Below are positions 58,353 to 64,000 of a stretch of DNA of 64,000 nucleotides, piece after piece. A program made the position numbers and the translations under genes. The notes beneath the pieces were generated by a model. That model did not search any database, was not told the DNA's origin, and worked only from the letters and a program-made list of their open reading frames with translations. Source of the DNA: Fragum whitleyi. Its lineage: Eukaryota > Mollusca > Bivalvia > Cardiida > Cardiidae. The DNA lies in the NCBI GenBank assembly GCA_948146395.1, contig OX411543.1, forward strand, positions 65,297,474 to 65,361,473. Direction: 5' to 3'. Positions within the stretch are counted from its first letter, which is position 1. The number at the start of each line of letters is the position of its first letter.

Positions 58353-58990
58353 GTGTAAAATCATGGTGGTGGGCATAGAATATAAAGCAACTCGTTGGTG
58401 GGTAGTCTGATTGTCGCACTACACCTTGAATAAGATATAATCACTATGCTCAAATCGCCTAACAACACAAAGGTAATTTCTTTTTGATAATGACGAAGGT
58501 CAATTGAGCACTTTCAGTACGAAAATCGCACTTCCATTTCTCATTACTTGATATTAAATAAAAGGCAAATAAATATTTTTCTTGTTTTAGACAATTCTAT
58601 TGGAACTACCTTGTGCTTAAAATATCTGCCAGTCAAAACGCTTATTTTGATAAACTTGACGAAAACTAAGCAAAATTCAACTCCAACATTTATGGCGTAT
58701 GATCGCCGATAGTTTGCCACATATTCGCAGACAGTAAACAAAACTCTCGTAACCAGAAGCCGAACATTTGGTAAATTTCCGTCGAATGGTTATCGACCTA
58801 TCACTGAAAGTTTATCATGTTAGATTAATATACCAGATGTTTGCCTTAAATAGTTCGCCTGTTGCAAACGGAACAAAAGATCACCGGTTTTGGTTTAACT
58901 TGTAAATATAACTTCAAATATCTTTTCACGAACAATTTAAATCGTATGAAATTATTTCAACAAAAGTCTTTATAAAAGTAAATATAATAG
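58353..58990. other. Trk intron, nothing recognised
   Basis: AT-rich; no exon, RNA gene or clear repeat. Confidence 0.45.
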
Positions 58991-58996
58991 ACATAC

Positions 58997-59079
58997 CTAT
59001 ATGAAGCAGCTGTATATCTGTAAGTACTGGACCGATTTGTTCTTGTTTACAAAATATGGAGGCATCGGGCCCGTGACTC
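58997..59079 (-). CDS. NTRK: Trk kinase domain, short insert exon (SHGPDA)
   Basis: An 83-bp exon with acceptor TTATTATCCAG and donor ATAG|GTATGT. It enters with one base and leaves with one base. It encodes SHGPDASIFCKQEQIGPVLT then DIQLLHI. SHGPDA right after the hinge is characteristic of Trk receptors, and the second half leads into helix E (vertebrate LLAVASQ; here LLHIANQ after splicing). The exon is easy to miss by length alone; it is needed because the flanking exons do not match in phase without it. Confidence 0.92.
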
Positions 59080-59189
59080 CTGGATAATAAAATGATAATA
59101 TAGTTAATAGCATCGTGCAATTGACTAGCTGCATGATTTTGGAATGTGGAACGAGTTATCTAAGGGCGATTATACAATATAACAGATTT

Positions 59190-59645
59190 CGTCCAAATTA
59201 GATTTCTTGATATCACCCTTTAACAAATCTACGCACTTTCCAATTTGTGTGTCTTCATGGACCAATTACCCACTTTAAAATCAACACCAGAAAAAATAGA
59301 TATCGTGAAATAACTAGCAAATTTCCAATATAATATCTATTAATTTGAAGGATTTCGAATAACCTTTAGCAATTCCGACGATTTCGATTTCGGAGCATTT
59401 GTGAGTGACTACAGTGAGTGTTTGGAATGACCGGAGCGCGGATAGAGCGTTTTAAAATGGTTCGATCGAGGTGAATGTCAATTTCACGGTGTTACTAATT
59501 GTAGTTAAAAAACAATTTAGAGATGAAAAGAATAATTCATCGATGGTATGGGGTTATGAAACTGAAAACCTTATCACACTGTATGAATATACGGAATCAT
59601 ATATGAGTATGGTTAAGTAATTCTAAAACAATATTCTCTTCATTA
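59190..59645. repeat. Dispersed repeat related to 48290-48490
   Basis: Shared words in the same order: TTTGTGTGTCTTCATGGACC, CACTTTAAAATC, GATTTCG, GAGCGTTTTAAAATGGTT. Borders unclear. Confidence 0.5.
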
Positions 59646-59652
59646 CCCAAAA

Positions 59653-59870
59653 CTAACCCTTGCAACGCTGAATAAAAAATACAGGCCAAATTACAGTCAA
59701 ATCAAAGTGCTGAAGCCTCTTAAAAATGGACATCGTATGCCAATATTTTCATCAACAGTTACAAGTCATTACACATGTTTGAGGAAACAAAATAGACTAT
59801 TGTGCATGCTTATCTTTGTTTATATCTCATATAAAAAAACAATTTTACGGGTTCAGCATGACAATAACTA
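59653..59870. mobile_element. TIR MITE (ACCCTTGTCATGCTGAA ends), decayed copy
   Basis: Left AACCCTTGCAACGCTGAATA, right GGGTTCAGCATGACAATAAC. The core is reduced. Confidence 0.7.
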
Positions 59871-60143
59871 ATTAAGTATGAAAGTGAACATTTTGCCAAC
59901 TTGAGACCGTATTCTAATCACATGCAAGTATGAATATTATTTCCGGTCAATTAAAATGCTTACGCAGGTCTACAGGCGAAAGCATATAAATCAGTAAAAA
60001 AAGGTTCGCTAACGACAGCTGTTTGCTAATCATAAGTGAATTCCTGCATTTGTTTAATGTTGAGAAATCAACACGAATGCTTGATTATATGTAACAACTT
60101 ATACAGATGTCATTGAGGGTATACGCAAAGAACAAATTCTCAC

Positions 60144-60450
60144 CTTAGATAGTTATTAAGATCGCCGTTTTCCATGTATTCAAAGATCATCATAAAACTT
60201 TCGTCTTCAATACAAATACCATAAAATGTCACAATATTGTCATGTTCTATATTAGTAAGCAGCTCCGCTTCCCTCTCAAAATCTTTTTTCGCATCTTCTG
60301 TCATGTTGTCTTTCAACATTTTAATCGCGACCATCACGTTCTCTCCTTCTTTTGGCATGTTGGCACATCGCCCCAGATACACTCGCCCGAAAGCGCCCTC
60401 TCCCAGCTGCTCAATACAAATGATGAATTCAGCTCGAATGTGGCGTATGG
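60144..60450 (-). CDS. NTRK: Trk kinase domain, N-lobe
   Basis: The acceptor TTTCAATTTTAG precedes 60450 and the donor CTAAG|GTGAGA follows 60144. The 307 bp encode about 102 residues: [20 protein letters not shown] with the Gly-rich ATP loop ([11 protein letters not shown]), then [11 protein letters not shown] with the strand 3 lysine. [18 protein letters not shown] carries the helix C glutamate, followed by the hinge [16 protein letters not shown]. The block matches human Trk (AVKALK..., DFQREAELLT, FEYMxHGDLNRFLR) more closely than other receptor kinases. The intron after LR is also typical, with the SHGPDA segment opening the next exon. Confidence 0.95.
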
Positions 60451-60480
60451 CTAAAATTGAAATAAATACACTCTGGATTA

Positions 60481-60597
60481 AGGTAGTGGACCCCTAATAG
60501 TTCCGCAACTTTTTGGAAGAAATGATCTTTCACAATGTTAACCGAGGTTTCCTAATTAGGAGTTAAAGTTCATTTCTCTGAAACGTCCACCACCTTA
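60481..60597. mobile_element. GTAGTGGACC foldback MITE
   Basis: AAGGTAGTGGACCCCTAATA at left, CGTCCACCACCTTAA at right, centre AGGTTTCCTAATTAGG. It lies about 30 bp beyond the acceptor of the kinase N-lobe exon. Confidence 0.78.
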
Positions 60598-61885
60598 ACT
60601 TGAGGCACTTGAGTACTAAAAATGCCTTTATTTATTTCTCATATAATGATTTGCTATTCGACTAAAAAAGAGATACTTTAAAGCGATTCACCCATAGAAT
60701 ATTTTTTTCATATATCACATTATTGTGGTGCAGTCTTATTTGAGGTTATCTAAGGATCATTCCTTTAAAACTTTCGTGTGATTCACAGAGAAGATTGTAA
60801 TAGTACGACATTCAAAGATTCTACAATTTACCAATAGTGAAATATTCAGCTCAGACAATAAATATATAAATATAAACAATAAACAATAAATATTCTTTTA
60901 AATAATGGCACACGAAAAATAGTCTGTGAATAACGATGTTATTTTTAGTTTCTGATGAAACGATTTCCAAAGTTTTCGCTATTTTATATGGTGAATGTAA
61001 AAGTTTTAAATAGAATTGTTCGAACCCACCATTTCGGTGGATGTTTTTTGTAATTCAATAACCTCGTAGCTAAAGTCTTTATCAAGCTGTATTAACGAGA
61101 CTTTAGAATTGAGTCGACGATTTTAATCATGATAGCATTCACTCTTAATCATATATGAAAAGCGTTTTTCAACAAACTGAATCTCCGTTTTGGAATCTTA
61201 TTAAGGATCACCAGAAATATTTTTCATTGCATTGTTACCAGGAACGGTACATCGATCTTATCAATATAACTGGATATTTAGTGAAATAAAAGCGTCTTCT
61301 ATACGTCGTGGAAAGGCGTATGGACCGTTATCACAACTATTTAATCACGTCTGGTAATAGAATTTCTGTTCTTATTGCATATGGTCTCATAGGGAACAAA
61401 AAGGTCATTATTCATAGGGACAATAGGGTGTAAGATTCAATTGTTCCGAAAATGCGTTTATGAAAATCATGCTTGCGTTAAAGCATATGATTTAACGATT
61501 AATAGAATGTGACGATTAAATTGGCCATTTGACGTCTGTTATTTTATAGACATTTAAATTTTGATTTGCTGTACAGGAAAACATGCCTTAATGACGTTAC
61601 TTGGAAATTTCAGTTGCCTTACCGAAATAATACCAAACGAACAATTTGGGCTATTCCGAATTCAAAGAATTTTAACCGTAAATTACATAAACAACTAAAC
61701 AATGAAGATCTTTTCGAATTCCCATAACATTTGTTGTCAAAAAGATAATAGATTTTGATTGTTTGTTTTTTTTTAATTCAAGCTCATGTCTATTGATAAT
61801 TTCATTGTCATTTTTGCAGGTTTTCCTGGATCATTTATTTTTGGCGATTTGACGTCACTACGTCTAAAATAGCGCTTAGACCCAC
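60598..61885. other. Trk intron, nothing recognised beyond the read-through tail
   Basis: 61885-61773 is the 37-codon open extension of the juxtamembrane exon. The rest shows no exon, RNA gene or inverted repeat. Confidence 0.5.
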
Positions 61886-62093
61886 CAATATCATTTAATG
61901 AAGCTTCAGTCTTGTTGGTGTAGTTGGGATTTTCCACAATCTGGTATGACGTCAGCGGCATGGACTCACGTGATTGGATAGCTTTCTGGCGAGCTCGCGC
62001 TTGGTATAAGATCTTGTACTTCCGGTAACACAACGTTGAAATTATCATAGTGATAATGAAAACAAAAGCTCCACAGCCGATGATTATGTATAC
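61886..62093 (-). CDS. NTRK: Trk receptor, transmembrane and juxtamembrane exon
   Basis: The acceptor TTATTTTAAG precedes 62093 and the donor ATTG|GTGGGT follows 61886; 208 bp, phase 0 in, phase 1 out. The first 22 residues (62093-62028) are a membrane span, VYIIIGCGAFVFIITMIIST ending LC. They are followed by a basic stop-transfer YRKYKILYQARARQK. The segment VENPNYTNK is an NPxY motif; in vertebrate Trk the equivalent IENPQY binds the Shc/FRS2 PTB domains when phosphorylated. A second phase-compatible donor (AGAC|GTAGTG) lies 24 bp further on and would add eight residues. The frame also stays open for 37 codons past the first donor, ending at TAA, which could make a kinase-less form if the intron is retained. 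Confidence 0.9.
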
Positions 62094-63148
62094 CTTAAAA
62101 TAAATAATGATAAATTACAGTGACTAAGATTATTAAGAATATTCGCGGAAAAAATTAGTCTGTTGCCTGTAGCCTAAAAAGGCTTTAGGCTTAATATATT
62201 TTGACAATTAATGAATCGCTAGTACCGCGGGCAGCACTTTCATATTGATCTTTCCTTTGGCGTTTTTTTCGACAACATGGTACAGCTGCTCAACAGCGGC
62301 CCACAAGGTGGGCTTTACATGATAAATTGACTTGAGACTCATTTTTATCGTTTGAAGCTGATATTTTGCATTAGTATGTCAATTTATTATTACATGTCAT
62401 CATAAATATGACATATTTGGATTAAAACTTGTATCTAAAACAGACATTTCGATCAGCTGTTCAGAACGATAGATCAAAGGGCAGTAATTAACCAAGTCTA
62501 GCTGCAGAGTTAGATTGGACACGTGCACATTGCTTAATTCAAAGAAAAAATATGAAACAAACAAACAATCACACCAAGACTGCTGTATTGTTAAGGCATA
62601 TTTTTGTTGCTGCTATGCATATAATTTAACAATATTAGTAAAGCCAGTTATTGCTTATTTTCGAAAGTAAATTTTGAATCCCAGTTTATACATTTTGTGC
62701 AAAAAGGACCGTGTTTGCTAAGTAAAACGGTGTCCATTGCCATTTGTGATCGTTTTAAAATGGTTTTCGTCAAAGAAAATCATTAAAACCGGCAAAAATA
62801 TGTCATACACATTCTCTAAGGAAGAACGTTACATCTTTCAAGAAGCAGAATTTCATCAAGAAACCTCGGTCAACATTGCGAAAGATCATAAGCTCCGAAA
62901 CGTTGCGGAACTATTACGAGTCAACTATCTTAAGTCACCAATCACCGAAAATAGTTTTCTGGCTGAAATAATGGAGGTCAACATCTAAATTTCAGTTTAA
63001 ATAAATAATTTTATTGGTCAAATAGGCTTTTCATTGGAATCCACGATCTTTAATATTTTATATACATATAAATGACAGGAGACAAATTTACTGGGACGAA
63101 GGTCAATACCAGGTCAATAAAACAGATCTATACAAAAATGTAATTTAC
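62094..63148. other. Trk intron with a half MITE
   Basis: 62855-62936 matches the right half of the GTAGTGGACC MITE (AAACCTCGGTCAACATTGCG, AACGTTGCGGAACTATTACG), which produces a spurious open frame. Confidence 0.6.
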
Positions 63149-63282
63149 CTCTTTTCCAACCGATTTCTGCTCTGACACTGTCGCCATATCTTTGTTCAAG
63201 GTTTGTGTCGATGGCGCATTATCCGTTGATTTGGACAAAGGTCTGAAACCGAATATCCCACTGGGCTTCCGTATAAAACCTT
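63149..63282 (-). CDS. NTRK: Trk receptor, extracellular stalk exon
   Basis: On the - strand the acceptor TTTACAG precedes 63282 and the donor GAG|GTAAAT follows 63149. The 134 bp enter with two bases of a split codon and leave in phase 0 straight into the membrane span. It encodes GFIRKPSGIFGFRPLSKSTD then NAPSTQTLNKDMATVSEQKS and VGKE. This is Ser/Thr-rich, without cysteines or an Ig-type motif, which suits the membrane-proximal stalk between the last Ig domain and the membrane in Trk receptors. Identification rests on phase and position, since stalks are not conserved. Confidence 0.75.
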
Positions 63283-63628
63283 CTGTAAAGATCCATAATA
63301 TAGACAAGCAAGTTGGTTAGATAAAAAGGAAAATGCAAGGCTTTATACAGTTATGTTCAGATTTGTCTTATTTGGTTATTTCTTCTTGAATAATGCAATT
63401 TTATCAAAATATTGATTTTTTGGGGGGTTACGAAATATCAAGTCGTTAGAAGACGCCTACTAGCCCTGCTCCAAGGGTCACGTCTGTGAACGTTAAAAAA
63501 TGATATCACGCTCAGCACGTACTCACACATATAAAACGACCGGGGATCATTTATCATAAAGTTTCGCTGTTGAACTAATCTTGAACGTTCGGCTGGCAAC
63601 GAAAATTCGAATTATAGTCAGGATTGCG

Positions 63629-63925
63629 TCGCGAAAGTACACGTACATTCTAATTAGTGGCATCGCAGAAATACAATATATATATTAGTAAATAGCCTCT
63701 CGAATGTAAATACTAGTGAATTACCTATATATAGATATATTCTGTTCGACGGCCTCGCGAAAGTACACATACATTCTGCTAAACTTTTTCGCGAAAGTAC
63801 ACGAAAGAAAATTGCCCTAGACACTTCATTCTAGTTAATAGTCTCGCGAAAGTACACGAACATTCTTATAATTGGCAACGCGATAGTACATTCAAGCATA
63901 AAAGAAACTCGCAAAAGTTCATTCT
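63629..63925 (+). repeat. Irregular cluster of TCGCGAAAGTACACG boxes
   Basis: TCGCGAAAGTACACGTACAT TC, or a close variant, recurs near 63630, 63755, 63790 and 63845, with weaker forms at 63879 and 63908. Spacing varies (roughly 30-125 bp). It lies in the Trk intron upstream of the stalk exon. Confidence 0.75.
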
Positions 63926-64000
63926 ATCAAATGACAATGACATAATTGCCTTACAATTTTTTTAGAAATAAACTTCGGTATTGGGTTACAGATAAACTAA

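Noticed and set aside
62737..62988. 83-codon open frame on the + strand in a Trk intron
   Set aside because: Its second half is the right part of the GTAGTGGACC MITE (NIAKDHKLRNVAELLRVNYL), so the apparent protein is repeat DNA.

Overview
This is a window of animal nuclear DNA: AT-rich, made mostly of introns and repeats, with genes split into short exons that have GT/AG borders. The repeats point to a mollusc, most likely a bivalve. They include a V-SINE/RUDI-like SINE, elements starting TTTAGCTCACCTGAG or TTTTAGCTCCACTGG with internal tandem arrays, and a great many hairpin MITEs. The species cannot be named from the sequence alone.

Three protein-coding genes can be read. (1) On the + strand, 6370-31409, seven exons join in frame (556 codons plus stop) into an SHB/SHD/SHE/SHF-type SH2 adapter: tyrosine- and proline-rich spacer exons, then a two-exon SH2 domain at the C-terminus. 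Its start exon was not found. (2) On the - strand, 41767 to 39764, a two-exon gene encodes a secreted protein of 278 residues, rich in Pro, Gly and Arg, of unknown family. (3) On the - strand, 63282 to 49966, seven exons encode the stalk, transmembrane segment, juxtamembrane NPxY motif and complete kinase domain of a Trk (NTRK) neurotrophin-receptor homologue. The rest of its ectodomain lies beyond the right edge. A phosphotyrosine adapter of the Shb family and a Trk receptor therefore sit within about 20 kb of each other. The SHB-like gene is transcribed rightwards and the Trk gene leftwards, so the two face each other, with the secreted-protein gene between them.

Layout: 1-6.4 kb repeats and unassigned sequence; 6.4-31.4 kb the SHB-like gene with introns full of Helitron/Helentron-like elements and MITEs, including a 145-bp satellite-like array; 31.4-39.7 kb intergenic repeats, nested elements and a SINE; 39.8-41.8 kb the secreted-protein gene; 42-49.9 kb intergenic sequence with many foldback elements; 50-64 kb the Trk gene, whose introns hold a decayed LINE that two MITEs have invaded.

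The most interesting structures are these: a tandem array of 5' splice sites copied from the end of an SHB-like exon; four families of non-autonomous elements, unrelated in sequence, built on one blueprint (head hairpin, internal tandem repeats, inverted subterminal copy, terminal hairpin followed by CTAGTT or CTTGTT); TTAA-flanked piggyBac-type MITEs; and several insertions whose empty site can be read elsewhere in the same window.
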